From assembly GCA_016194975.1 (NCBI GenBank), contig JACQAM010000008.1, positions 248,001-312,000 of the forward strand: DNA of 64,000 nucleotides, in the 5' to 3' direction. The DNA comes from Bacteroidota bacterium (GTDB lineage: Bacteria > Bacteroidota > Bacteroidia > Palsa-965). The notes beneath the pieces are model-generated. The model was not told where the DNA came from. It made no database searches and saw nothing but the letters and a program-made list of their open reading frames with translations. A program made the translations under genes and the position numbers. Positions 37,076-45,714 of the stretch are shown one piece after another (position 1 is the first letter of the stretch; every line of letters starts with the position of its first letter).

Positions 37076-37525
37076 TCACTTCTCCGGAAAATTCACCACC
37101 TTATTCTGTCCGTACTCGTCCCAGAATTTCCATTTGCCCACTTGTTTGTCTTTTTTATAATAACCTACAGAGCTCGTGTCGCCATTCGCGTAGAATGAAA
37201 CGCCGAAACCTTCGCGCAGTCCGTCTTTGTACGTTCCCTGGCTATAAATTTTTCCATCGCGGAAAAAGCTCATCCACGTTCCTTCGCGCAATCCGTTCTT
37301 CACTTCACCTTTCATGTAAATGACACCATTGTCATAACGCTCTTCGTAATCCCCGTCTTTCACATCGCCTTTCACTTTGTGCGGAGCGTGGCCGGTGTCC
37401 ACAGAGACTGTCAATCCATGCGCGGAATCCTGAGAGGTGGAATCGCTTTTTGTTTTGGATTGATCGTCGCTGCAACTGAAAATAAAAAATGTGACAACCG
37501 AAAGAGAAATTATTTTAAGTTCCAT
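37076..37525 (-). CDS. Lipoprotein with MORN-variant (YwqK-like) repeats
   Basis: 149 aa from the ATG at 37525; longer in-frame starts would overlap the upstream gene heavily. The leader MELKIISLSVVTFFIFSC ends in a lipobox with Cys18. Repeats of the form GDYEERYDNGVIYMKGEVKN and GLREGTWMSFFRDGKIYSQG belong to the MORN-variant family annotated as YwqK-like. They form beta-hairpin ribbons and are common as outer-membrane-linked proteins in Bacteroidota. It overlaps the preceding repeat gene by 11 bp; the two look like duplicates. Confidence 0.85.
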   Translation of the reverse strand: MELKIISLSVVTFFIFSCSDDQSKTKSDSTSQDSAHGLTVSVDTGHAPHKVKGDVKDGDYEERYDNGVIYMKGEVKNGLREGTWMSFFRDGKIYSQGTYKDGLREGFGVSFYANGDTSSVGYYKKDKQVGKWKFWDEYGQNKVVNFPEK

Positions 37526-38330
37526 ATATTTTTTCCTTGTATAATTTTCCGTTACGGTAAATTTCTTTGCGATCCATTTTTCCGTCATCACCAAAGTACA
37601 TCCATTTCCCGGTTTTTTTTCCGTCTTCATAACATCCGGTCGAATTTATTTTACCACTGGTTTTATAGTCGGTCCACTTGCCATCCCATTCGCCGTTCTC
37701 ATAACTTCCTTCGGATTGAATTCTTCCCGAAGCGTCGTAGAATTTCCATGCGCCTTCCGCTTTACCTTTCACAATATTTCCTTCGCTCTGCAGCGTGCCG
37801 TTGTCATAATATCTTTTGTAAGGGCCATTCGGTTCGCCGTGCAAATAATTATTTTCTTCCATGATCTTCGTATTGCTGTACCACGATATCCATTTTCCTT
37901 CTTTCAGCCCATTGGCATAAAGCCCGCATTCTTTTTTGATCGTGTCGCCCCAGAATTCTATCCATGCGCCATTGAGCGTGTCATTTTTATAATGCGCTAC
38001 ATGCTGAATTCCTCCATTGGGGAAAAAGAAATACCACACACTATCTAAACGGTCGTTTTTATAAAATCCATAGCTGTTGAGTTTTCCGTCGGTCGAATAA
38101 AAGAACCAGCAACCCTGTGCGAGGCCTGCAGCATATTTTCCCGCCGATTTTTTCATTCCATCTTCATTGAAAAATATCCAGTCACCATCCAGCTTATTGT
38201 TACCATCCATCATACCCTCTCCTTTTTCCTTTCCGCTTTCGTAATAGAGTTTCTGGAAATGCGGTTGCGAAAAAAGTGCAGTGGCGCCAATGAAACAAAG
38301 GGCCGTAAGTAAAAATTTCAGTTTTTTCAT
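37515..38330 (-). CDS. Secreted protein with MORN-variant (YwqK-like) repeats
   Basis: 271 aa. Signal peptide MKKLKFLLTALCFIGATALFS. It has about ten tandem ~23-residue repeats (LDGDWIFFNEDGMKKSAGKY, GAWKFYDASGRIQSEGSY, GKWTDYKTSGKINSTGCYED). Its start overlaps the prenyl synthase stop by 4 bp, so translation is coupled. The repeats are structural; no enzyme or ligand site is visible. The coupling to isoprenoid synthesis is unexplained. Confidence 0.85.
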   Translation of the reverse strand: MKKLKFLLTALCFIGATALFSQPHFQKLYYESGKEKGEGMMDGNNKLDGDWIFFNEDGMKKSAGKYAAGLAQGCWFFYSTDGKLNSYGFYKNDRLDSVWYFFFPNGGIQHVAHYKNDTLNGAWIEFWGDTIKKECGLYANGLKEGKWISWYSNTKIMEENNYLHGEPNGPYKRYYDNGTLQSEGNIVKGKAEGAWKFYDASGRIQSEGSYENGEWDGKWTDYKTSGKINSTGCYEDGKKTGKWMYFGDDGKMDRKEIYRNGKLYKEKIYGT

Positions 38331-39301
38331 TTTTCTCTTTCTGTAGTGAAAATTAATAAATCATTCAGTGATTGTTTTGCTTCGTTGCCGGGAAATTCAT
38401 TCAACACGCGCAACGCTTTTTCGCGGTACTCATACATTTTTTCGCGTGCATACTGTATGCCCCCGCTCTGGTGCACGTACGCGATCACTTCGGCAACGCG
38501 CGCGGGTTCTTCGTTGTGATGTTTGAGAATATTGATGATGCGGCGCTTGTCGGTTTTAGTTGCATTGCCCAGAGCACGAATGAGCGGCAATGTCATTTTT
38601 TTTTCTTTGATGTCGATGCCGGTTGGTTTTCCGATGTTGTTTGCCGTTCCATAATCGAAGAGATCGTCTTTGATCTGGAATGCGATGCCGCAAAGTTCGC
38701 CGAACTCTTTCATTTTAATTCTCAGCTTTTCATCTGTGCTCACGCTTGCGGCACCCGCGCAGCAGCAGGAAGCAATGAGTGAAGCGGTTTTCTGGCGGAT
38801 GATCTCGAAGTAAACCGGTTCGGCAATATCGAGCCGGCGCGCTTTTTCTATCTGCAATAATTCTCCTTCGCTCATCTGTCGCACGGCTTCCGAAACAATT
38901 TTAAGCAAATGAAAATCATCGTTGTTGATGCTGAGCAGTAATCCGCTCGAGAGCAAATAATCGCCAACGAGTACCGCAATTTTATTTTTCCATAATGCAT
39001 TCACCGAAAAAAATCCGCGGCGCATATTGGAATCGTCCACCACATCATCGTGCACGAGCGTGGCTGTATGCAGCAATTCAATGAGCGCTGCAGCGCGATA
39101 CGTGGAATCATTTACCGTTCCGCAGAGTTTCGCGGAAAGAAAAACGAATAGCGGGCGCATCTGTTTTCCTTTTCTCTTTACAATGTAATTCGTGATCTTA
39201 TCGAGGAGCGGAACAGAACTTTTCATCGACTCGCGGAATTTTTTCTCGAAGAGAAGCATTTCGTTTGCTACAGGAGCTTTGATGGAATCGATGGAGGGCA
39301 T
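38327..39301 (-). CDS. Trans-polyprenyl (octaprenyl-type) diphosphate synthase
   Basis: 324 aa. Motifs: GKQMRPLFVFL, first Asp-rich motif LVHDDVVDDSNMRRG, second FQIKDDLFDYG with KPTGIDIKEKKMTLPLI after it. The residues before the first motif (AALIELLHTATLVHDD) are those of long-chain synthases (IspB group) that make the menaquinone side chain. It is distinct from the shorter-chain-like synthase at 21957. It is the first gene of a minus-strand operon with two MORN-repeat genes. Confidence 0.92.
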   Translation of the reverse strand: MPSIDSIKAPVANEMLLFEKKFRESMKSSVPLLDKITNYIVKRKGKQMRPLFVFLSAKLCGTVNDSTYRAAALIELLHTATLVHDDVVDDSNMRRGFFSVNALWKNKIAVLVGDYLLSSGLLLSINNDDFHLLKIVSEAVRQMSEGELLQIEKARRLDIAEPVYFEIIRQKTASLIASCCCAGAASVSTDEKLRIKMKEFGELCGIAFQIKDDLFDYGTANNIGKPTGIDIKEKKMTLPLIRALGNATKTDKRRIINILKHHNEEPARVAEVIAYVHQSGGIQYAREKMYEYREKALRVLNEFPGNEAKQSLNDLLIFTTEREK

Positions 39302-39332
39302 TCTGTTTTGGTAATGAGTTTTAAAGTTTCGA

Positions 39333-39422
39333 GTTATGGGTTTTGAGTTAGGAGTTATCAGTAACTGACCAGAATCTGAGTTTTGTTTTTCTTATTAATT
39401 CTCATTACTCATTACCCATAAC
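39333..39422. repeat. Inverted GTTATGGGT/TGAGT word repeats
   Basis: Left arm GTTATGGGTTTTGAGTTAGG and, about 50 bases on, the near-complement CTCATTACTCATTACCCATA. They could form a ~22 bp imperfect hairpin between two minus-strand genes. Confidence 0.6.
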
Positions 39423-39430
39423 CCCAAATT

Positions 39431-40978
39431 CTATTCTATTTTCACATTGGCCAGTTTGAATGTACTTCCTTTCTCCCCGTAAAGAATAAGTTCATGTTCA
39501 TTGCACTGCAAAAATAATTTCGGACGCAGAATAATTTTCAGATCATTATTGTTGAACATGGCCTGCCGGTCCTGGTTGCCACGCGAATCCATGGTGACGA
39601 GGGTCGCTACAGATCTTTTCGGATTGCTCAGATATTTGTAACGACCCTTGTCTTTCAATTTCAGATTTTTCGGATTATCGTTGAACATGAAATACATTTT
39701 GTCGCCGCTGACTGCAAATGCGAAGGAAGAATAATAACCGACATCGTTACGGCTCACCTGGTACTTAGGGATTTTTTTCGCCCACGAAATTCCTCCGTCA
39801 GGATCAATGCTCACCACGATGATCTCATTGTAATAATAATAATAAGTGTACGTGTACATTTTCGCTGTAGGGTCATAACTCTGCACGAGCACTTCATAAT
39901 ATTGTTCCGCAACAAGAATCGCTCCGCCATCATCACGCTGCACCAGATAACGCAGGTCGTAATCGGGAAGTTCTTTTCCGTGCGCCGCTTTCTGCGGGCT
40001 CATGAACTGCTCAAGGAAATCTTTTGAAAAATCCATGGTGCCCTGTGTGACCACTGCTTTTGTTTTGCGGTCGATTTTCAGGTAAAAAGTGCCGGTGGCT
40101 TCGAACGAACTTTTATTGGAATAAAATCCTGCGCATATAATATCGCCCGAATCATTCACCGCGATCTTCACATCACTGATGAATTTCGGATCAAGATTCA
40201 CTTTGAATTCCTGGAGTGCGTCGGCAGCACGGTCATAAAGCAGGACAGAATTATAATACGTTGGGAGCGTTCTCCGCTCATGCGGACTCATCACGGATTT
40301 ATCTTTTGAAATAGTGGCGAGCATGTACACGTCGCCTTTTTTAGAAACGATGAAATTATCGAGCGCAAAATACTGGTCGAGGTAAGGCGGGGCAATTTCT
40401 TTTTTCCATTCTGTTTTCAGATCGCTGTCGAGGAGCTGAAGCGTATAATTTTCATTGGCGGCTTTGTCATACGGTGGATTGATCACAATAAGAATGTGAA
40501 GTGAATCATCCGACATGGCGGCGAAAAAACTCCCGGAATTATTTTTTTTATCTGCATTTACCGAGGCGATCTGCATCCACGCTTTTTCCACCGTGCAGGT
40601 ATTATCGAGTACTTCTGCATAAAGTACATTCACATTTTTTTCTTTGTCGTACAAACTTCCGAAAGCAAGAATTTTTTTATTGATAAGAAAAAGCGATTCC
40701 ACATCCATCGTTCGCCCCTGCATGGAGAACTGAATGGTTTTGGAATAATCGAGTCCCATGTCGGTGAGTTTGTAACGCTCAACGATGGGCTCGTGCGTTG
40801 CGAAGAGGGAAAGATCGGCGCGCACGGCGTACACGTACGCATCATCATGGCCGAGCAGGTTGTTCAGTCGCGTTTTGCGCAATTGCTTCTGGGGAATTCC
40901 CCATGTAACATCTACCTGAGCGCTTACAGAAACTATTGAAAAAAGAAAAAGGAGGAATAAAGTGGAAACTCGTTTCAT
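39431..40978 (-). CDS. Secreted protein of unknown function
   Basis: 515 aa from the ATG at 40978 (signal peptide MKRVSTLFLLFLFSIVSVSA); an upstream ATG would add seven residues. The body reads as repeated beta blades (KGDVYMLATISKDKSVMS, GDIICAGFYSNKSSFEATG, GDKMYFMFNDNPKNLKLKD), suggesting a beta-propeller. No catalytic motif, lipobox or sorting domain. A TAACTTTG box at 40997-41004 (minus strand) could be its -7 element. No relatives recognised; likely periplasmic. Confidence 0.7.
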   Translation of the reverse strand: MKRVSTLFLLFLFSIVSVSAQVDVTWGIPQKQLRKTRLNNLLGHDDAYVYAVRADLSLFATHEPIVERYKLTDMGLDYSKTIQFSMQGRTMDVESLFLINKKILAFGSLYDKEKNVNVLYAEVLDNTCTVEKAWMQIASVNADKKNNSGSFFAAMSDDSLHILIVINPPYDKAANENYTLQLLDSDLKTEWKKEIAPPYLDQYFALDNFIVSKKGDVYMLATISKDKSVMSPHERRTLPTYYNSVLLYDRAADALQEFKVNLDPKFISDVKIAVNDSGDIICAGFYSNKSSFEATGTFYLKIDRKTKAVVTQGTMDFSKDFLEQFMSPQKAAHGKELPDYDLRYLVQRDDGGAILVAEQYYEVLVQSYDPTAKMYTYTYYYYYNEIIVVSIDPDGGISWAKKIPKYQVSRNDVGYYSSFAFAVSGDKMYFMFNDNPKNLKLKDKGRYKYLSNPKRSVATLVTMDSRGNQDRQAMFNNNDLKIILRPKLFLQCNEHELILYGEKGSTFKLANVKIE

Positions 40979-41098
40979 AATGAATGATTCGCTAATCAAA
41001 GTTACTCAATTCGCTCAGCAATAAGAGGAGAAATAATTCGTTAACAAGATCACGAGCTTCTGATTCCCGTTTGAATTTGTCGTAAATTTATAGTAGCC

Positions 41099-41848
41099 AT
41101 GAGATTCGCTGTTGTCCATATTTTTTCTGTTCTCCTGATCGCGGGAAATATTTCCGCGCAAACTGTTATTAAAACGAATGCAGATACGACTCAACCTGTG
41201 AAGAAGGAGATTCATGTGAACGTGATGAATCCGAATGGAAAACAGACGGTGGAATACAAAGGAAAGGTGATGCACACTGACAGCGTTGCGAATGCGATGA
41301 AAATAAACCTGTTCAATCTTTCGCGCGGCGATTATGAAATTTATTGCGAGCATCGTTTCTCCGATGCTTTCAGTGCAGAAGCGGGAATAGGAGCTACTTA
41401 TATCGATTACATTTATGAACTTTCGAGCAACGGTGGAAAATATATCAGTGTGATCAACGGCAACCTGCACAATGCAAAATTCTATTCTGGTTTTGCGGGC
41501 GGACTTCAATTGCGTTATTATCCTTCGAGATATGAAACGGCGATCACCGGTTATTATCTGGCGGCCGGCGTTACGCAGCGTAATTACAAAATGGATTATT
41601 ACGTTTTCACCGGATTGATCTCAGAACCGCATCGCGTAGAAAGAAACTGGACGGATTTCAAAATTCAATTCGGCTACCAGGATGCTGATCCTTACGAACG
41701 TTTTTTCTGGGAATGGTATGTTTCTGCCGGAGTGCGCCACGCGGTGGAAGATAAAATAGAAGGAGACGGACTTGACGCAATCTATGATCACTATGATACG
41801 ATGAAGCTGGTGATCGGCGGAGGAGTGAAGATCGGTTTCAACCTGTAG
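41099..41848 (+). CDS. Secreted barrel-like protein
   Basis: 249 aa. Signal peptide MRFAVVHIFSVLLIAGNISA. A linker of about 45 residues (TTQPVKKEIHVNVMNPNGKQ) is followed by a compact domain with alternating strands (MKINLFNLSRGDYEIYCEHR, AEAGIGATYIDYIYEL, GYYLAAGVTQRNYKMDYYVF) ending VIGGGVKIGFNL. This resembles the small outer-membrane barrels (DUF3575-like) of Bacteroidota. Its stop is immediately followed by the TACGAAATAC repeat region. Confidence 0.68.
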   Translation: MRFAVVHIFSVLLIAGNISAQTVIKTNADTTQPVKKEIHVNVMNPNGKQTVEYKGKVMHTDSVANAMKINLFNLSRGDYEIYCEHRFSDAFSAEAGIGATYIDYIYELSSNGGKYISVINGNLHNAKFYSGFAGGLQLRYYPSRYETAITGYYLAAGVTQRNYKMDYYVFTGLISEPHRVERNWTDFKIQFGYQDADPYERFFWEWYVSAGVRHAVEDKIEGDGLDAIYDHYDTMKLVIGGGVKIGFNL

Positions 41849-42004
41849 TAAGAAATACGAAAATTCTACTAAAAGTTACGTAATACAGATGAATACGAAA
41901 TCTGTGTTCCCCAATAGACTTTTTCCCAAACGTGTTCGGGATTTCGTATTTCGTACTACCGCCGCATTACGTAACTTTTAGTTGTGTTTGGTATTTCGTA
42001 CTAC
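41845..42004. repeat. Long imperfect hairpin of TACGAAATAC/CTAAAAGTTACG words
   Basis: CTAAAAGTTACGTAAT (41869-41884) is perfectly complementary to ATTACGTAACTTTTAG (41967-41982), and the outer GTAGTAAGAAATAC pairs with GGTATTTCGTACTAC near 41990. The right arm lies within the 3' end of rlmN and encodes its last residues. The left arm recurs at 45619-45672. Confidence 0.8.
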
Positions 42005-43045
42005 TGCGGTATTTTTATTCGCCAGTTGTCCGCAGGCTGCATCAATGTCTTTTCCTCTTGAGCGGCGCACATTCACGATCACATTTTTTTCCTCGAGAAT
42101 ATTTTTGAAAATGGCCAATCGTTCCGGAAGTGTTTGCCGGAATTCTCCGTCGTCGATCGGGTTGTATTCGATGATGTTCACTTTAGCCGGAACTTTTTTA
42201 CAAAAGGCAGCGAGCTCTCTTGCATCTTCAGGAGAATCATTGAAGTCTTTGAACACAATGAATTCAAAAGTGACGCGCGTTCCTGTTTTGTCGTAAAAAT
42301 AATTCAGTGATTCACCCAGCGCCTCAAGTGAATTCTGTTCGTTGATGGGCATGATGTAATTTCTCTTCAGATCATTTGCCGCGTGAAGAGAAAGTGCAAG
42401 ATTGAATTTCACTTCATCATCGCCGAGTTTCTTTATCATCTTCGCAATTCCCGCTGTGGAAACCGTAATGCGCTGCGGCGACATTCCCAATCCTTCCGGC
42501 GAACAGATCTTCTCCACCGATTCAAGCACGGGAGAATAATTGAGTAATGGTTCTCCCATTCCCATGTAAACAATATTCGTCAGCGGCTGATCATATTTCT
42601 CCAGCGACTGGTTGCGTATCAGCACAACCTGGTCAACCATTTCTTCGGCATCAAGATTGCGCACGCGCGTGAGGCGTCCGGTTGCACAGAACCTGCATGT
42701 GAGCGAGCATCCCACCTGCGAGGAGATGCACGCGGTCATGCGCGAACTGGTGGGAATCAAAACGCCTTCCACAATATTCCCATCGTGCAAACGGAATGCA
42801 TTTTTGATCGTGCGGTCTTTGCTCACCTGGAAATTATCGATCTGCACAATGGGGAAAGAAAAATTTTCTGCGAGCATCAATCGCGTTTCCTTCGGGAGAT
42901 TTGTCATCTCATCAAAATTTCTCGCCGATCGTTGCCACAGCCATTCCCAAACCTGTTTCGCACGAAAAGATTTTTCTCCTTTTTCAGCAAAAAAAGTTCT
43001 CAGTTCTTCCAGGGGAAGTTGCCTTATATTTTTCTGAGCCGACAT
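41978..43045 (-). CDS. rlmN: 23S rRNA A2503 / tRNA A37 C2-methyltransferase
   Basis: 355 aa. Radical SAM motif CSLTCRFCATG, the MGMGEPLLNY motif, the SLHAANDLKRN segment, and the C-terminal catalytic cysteine in RRSRGKDIDAACGQL. The enzyme methylates A2503 of 23S rRNA and A37 of some tRNAs, using two SAM molecules. The N-terminal accessory domain (LRTFFAEKGEKSFRAKQVWEWLW) is intact. The final residues (AVVRNTKHN) come from an intergenic-type repeat that runs over the end of the gene. Confidence 0.96.
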   Translation of the reverse strand: MSAQKNIRQLPLEELRTFFAEKGEKSFRAKQVWEWLWQRSARNFDEMTNLPKETRLMLAENFSFPIVQIDNFQVSKDRTIKNAFRLHDGNIVEGVLIPTSSRMTACISSQVGCSLTCRFCATGRLTRVRNLDAEEMVDQVVLIRNQSLEKYDQPLTNIVYMGMGEPLLNYSPVLESVEKICSPEGLGMSPQRITVSTAGIAKMIKKLGDDEVKFNLALSLHAANDLKRNYIMPINEQNSLEALGESLNYFYDKTGTRVTFEFIVFKDFNDSPEDARELAAFCKKVPAKVNIIEYNPIDDGEFRQTLPERLAIFKNILEEKNVIVNVRRSRGKDIDAACGQLANKNTAVVRNTKHN

Positions 43046-43106
43046 GCTACAAAGGTACGGTGGAACAACTGGAAGCCGGTGCAGGAAGATTTGTTATTTT
43101 AGAGCA

Positions 43107-43565
43107 GTGCGTTCCATCAGGATCTATACGAACAAAGCAAAATTGACCATTGCATTATTCTGCGGAGTGATCCTTCTTTTCGCTTCCGGATTTCTCCTGT
43201 TGTTTTCCCCGAACCCGGCAGAACCCATTGGTGGAATTGTGATAGCAGTGATCGTCATTCTTTTCGCGGTGTACAAGATCAATGACCGAAGAGCCGAAGT
43301 GGAACTGACCGACATTGGAATTAAAGCGAAATATTTCCGCGGGAAAATTCTTTTCTGGGATACGATCGAGAGCGTGGAAGTAAAACGTGTGGGAAGAAAA
43401 ATGTGGGCGGTTTACGTAGAGACTACGCAGAAAACATTTTCCATACAAACGGATTATCTCAACATCGATAAATATAAATTAGCAGAACTGATCCATACGC
43501 TTGCATCGATGCCGGCTGAGGAGCGTGTGGATTTTATTATGCATGTGAATGGAGTTCGCCCTTAG
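43107..43565 (+). CDS. Small membrane protein with PH-like domain
   Basis: About 152 aa, starting at a GTG (VRSIRIYTNKAK). An ATG at 43044 would add 21 poor residues and overlap the divergent rlmN start. Two membrane helices (TIALFCGVILLFASGFLLLF and GGIVIAVIVILFAVYKI, residues about 13-60) are followed by a soluble beta-rich domain (VELTDIGIKAKYFRGKILFW, then YVETTQKTFSIQTDYLNIDK). This is the layout of bacterial PH-like (YdbS/DUF-type) membrane proteins. Function unknown. Confidence 0.65.
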   Translation: MRSIRIYTNKAKLTIALFCGVILLFASGFLLLFSPNPAEPIGGIVIAVIVILFAVYKINDRRAEVELTDIGIKAKYFRGKILFWDTIESVEVKRVGRKMWAVYVETTQKTFSIQTDYLNIDKYKLAELIHTLASMPAEERVDFIMHVNGVRP

Positions 43566-43603
43566 CACGTAAAAGAAAATGGCGACATTTGTCGCACCCC
43601 CAT

Positions 43604-44770
43604 ATGCGTTTTATTTCAGCCGATCATATTTTTTCCGCACACACCGGTTTTATTTCCAATGGAATTCTTGCCATAGAAGAAGACGGAACAATTTCCGATC
43701 TCATTGATCCCACAAAAAATAATTCTTTTCCTGATCCGGAAAAATCCGAAGGCATCATTTGCCCGGGATTCATCAATGCACATTGTCATCTCGAACTTTC
43801 TCATTTGCGCGGAAAGATAGAGAAGCACACAGGTTTCGCAGGATTTGCAAAACAAGTGATGCCTATGCGCGGCGAATTTTCTCACGAAGAGATCATTGCA
43901 GCTTCGGAGAAAGCGGAAAAGGAAATGATCGCGAATGGAATTGTAGGAGTGGGTGATATCGTGAACAGTGTAGACACTTTCGAACTCAAGGAAAAAAATA
44001 ATTTGCGCTATCACACATTCATCGAACTGATCTCGCTCAATCCCAAGATGGCGGAGAAAGCAGCGGAAGTGGGAATGTTTCTCAAGGATCATTGTCCGCA
44101 GACTTCTTCTATTTCGCCGCACGCTCCTTATTCTGTGTCGAATGAATTACTCGAGATCATCGGGAATCTTTCGCGTGGGGAGGAAATGCCGATCACCATG
44201 CACAACCAGGAAAGTGAAGCGGAGAGTGAATTTTTCCGTCGCGGCACAGGACCCGTGCGTGAACTTTATGATTTTCTCGGCATCGATATTTCGTGGTTCA
44301 AACCTTCCGGGGTGAATTCACTTCGCTCGAAACTGAAATATCTTCCGGTGAACCGGAATCTTATTCTTGTGCATAATACATTCACTTCCCCTGACGATAT
44401 TACCTGGGCCGAATATTACAGCAAGAGTATTTACTGGTGTTTTTGCCCGGGCGCCAACCTGTACATTGAAAATAAATTGCCGGCATTTAAAAATTTCATG
44501 GATGCAAAAGTGAAGATGATCGTGGGAACAGATTCACTTGCTTCGAATGAAAAACTTTCTGTTTTCGGGGAATTGAAGATCATTGCACAACACGAAGAAA
44601 ATATTTCTTCTGCGGAATTACTCACCTGGGCTACGAAGAACGGGGCAGAAGCTTTGAAGATGAATGATCTTGGTACGTTTGAGAAAGGGAAAAAACCGGG
44701 AGTGAATCTTTTAAGTGGAGTAACTCCGGAAAAAATTTCGCCGGAAGCGAAAGTGAAAAAACTGATCTGA
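43604..44770 (+). CDS. Amidohydrolase (deaminase-like)
   Basis: 388 aa from the ATG at 43604. Metal ligands: HCHLE in GFINAHCHLELSHLRGK, then PHAPYS, HNQESEAESEFF (Glu), LVHNTF and the catalytic Asp in GTDSLASNEKLS. This is the cytosine/adenosine deaminase-like branch of the metallo-dependent hydrolases. Proteins with this motif pattern in Bacteroidota are sometimes annotated as aminofutalosine deaminase, which would fit menaquinone synthesis, but no other mqn gene is here, so only the family is certain. Confidence 0.85.
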   Translation: MRFISADHIFSAHTGFISNGILAIEEDGTISDLIDPTKNNSFPDPEKSEGIICPGFINAHCHLELSHLRGKIEKHTGFAGFAKQVMPMRGEFSHEEIIAASEKAEKEMIANGIVGVGDIVNSVDTFELKEKNNLRYHTFIELISLNPKMAEKAAEVGMFLKDHCPQTSSISPHAPYSVSNELLEIIGNLSRGEEMPITMHNQESEAESEFFRRGTGPVRELYDFLGIDISWFKPSGVNSLRSKLKYLPVNRNLILVHNTFTSPDDITWAEYYSKSIYWCFCPGANLYIENKLPAFKNFMDAKVKMIVGTDSLASNEKLSVFGELKIIAQHEENISSAELLTWATKNGAEALKMNDLGTFEKGKKPGVNLLSGVTPEKISPEAKVKKLI

Positions 44771-44815
44771 AATAAATTTTCTTTTCCCTGGCTCTTCCCT
44801 CCGAACTCCATTCTC

Positions 44816-45526
44816 TTAAGGATGCGTTCCCCCGCTGAGATCTTTCGCGAGCTGCGATTTATTTTTCAGGATCGCCTCTGCAAGAACAAGATCGACCGGC
44901 GTAGTAAGTTTGAAATTATCGGCGTTGCCATCTACAAGATGAATTTGTTCCCCCAATGATTCCAGTACAGAAGCATCATCAGTAAAAGTGTATTTGTATT
45001 CCTGCGCGTAAGCTTTTTTCAGCAGCGGAACAGAAAAAGTCTGTGGAGTTTGTGTAAGACAATATTTCGAGCGATCGAGTGCGACAGTTTTCGTGGATTC
45101 GATCTGCCGGATAGAATCGCTGATCGGTATTGCCGGAATTCCATTGCCATATCGTCCTGCTGAATTGAATGCAGCGCTTATTGTTTTCAATCCCACCAGC
45201 GGGCGCACGGCATCATGCACGGCCACGAAAGCATCTTCCTCCGGAATAAGTGCGAGCCCGTTCTTCACCGATTCAAATCTTGTTTCTCCACCGGCAGTGA
45301 TCTGTACGGAACCGGGAACATGATATTCCGATGCGATCTTTTCCCACATCGAAAGCTGGTCGGCAGGAAGAACAAGAATGATCGTGATGTTCGCATCGAA
45401 TTCCACGAAAGCAGAAATGCTGTGGAGCACAACAGGTTTTCCATACAGCCGAATGAACTGTTTCGGTGTGGGAGACTGCATTCGCGCCCCGCGGCCTGCT
45501 GCAACAATGATGACGTAACGTTTCAA
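44816..45526 (-). CDS. ispD: 2-C-methyl-D-erythritol 4-phosphate cytidylyltransferase
   Basis: 236 aa, typical length. The nucleotide-binding signature is AAGRGARMQSPTPKQF, followed by HDAVRPLV and the SIRQIESTKTVALDRS, TQTPQTF and TDDASVLE motifs. It activates MEP with CTP in the non-mevalonate isoprenoid pathway. That matches the two polyprenyl synthases in this window, which need its product. It converges on the amidohydrolase gene. Confidence 0.95.
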   Translation of the reverse strand: MKRYVIIVAAGRGARMQSPTPKQFIRLYGKPVVLHSISAFVEFDANITIILVLPADQLSMWEKIASEYHVPGSVQITAGGETRFESVKNGLALIPEEDAFVAVHDAVRPLVGLKTISAAFNSAGRYGNGIPAIPISDSIRQIESTKTVALDRSKYCLTQTPQTFSVPLLKKAYAQEYKYTFTDDASVLESLGEQIHLVDGNADNFKLTTPVDLVLAEAILKNKSQLAKDLSGGTHP

Positions 45527-45618
45527 ATTTGCCCGGTAAAAAGTGCGCGCAAGTTAAAATTACTCATTGGAATAAATGATGATTTAAACGCGAAATTTTT
45601 CAGCACCTGTTCATAAGG

Positions 45619-45714
45619 GTAGGAAATACGAAGATTCTACTAAAAGTTACGAAATACTAAAGAGTACGAAATCGGTCAGCGTAATACTTTTGTAAATATT
45701 CGTATTTCGTACTC
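45619..45714. repeat. Second copy of the TACGAAATAC/CTAAAAGTTACG repeat
   Basis: The left ~55 bases match 41847-41901 (GAAATACGAAGATTCTACTA, then AAAGTTACG) with a few changes. The right end (CGTATTTCGTACTC) touches the queA stop codon. Confidence 0.8.
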
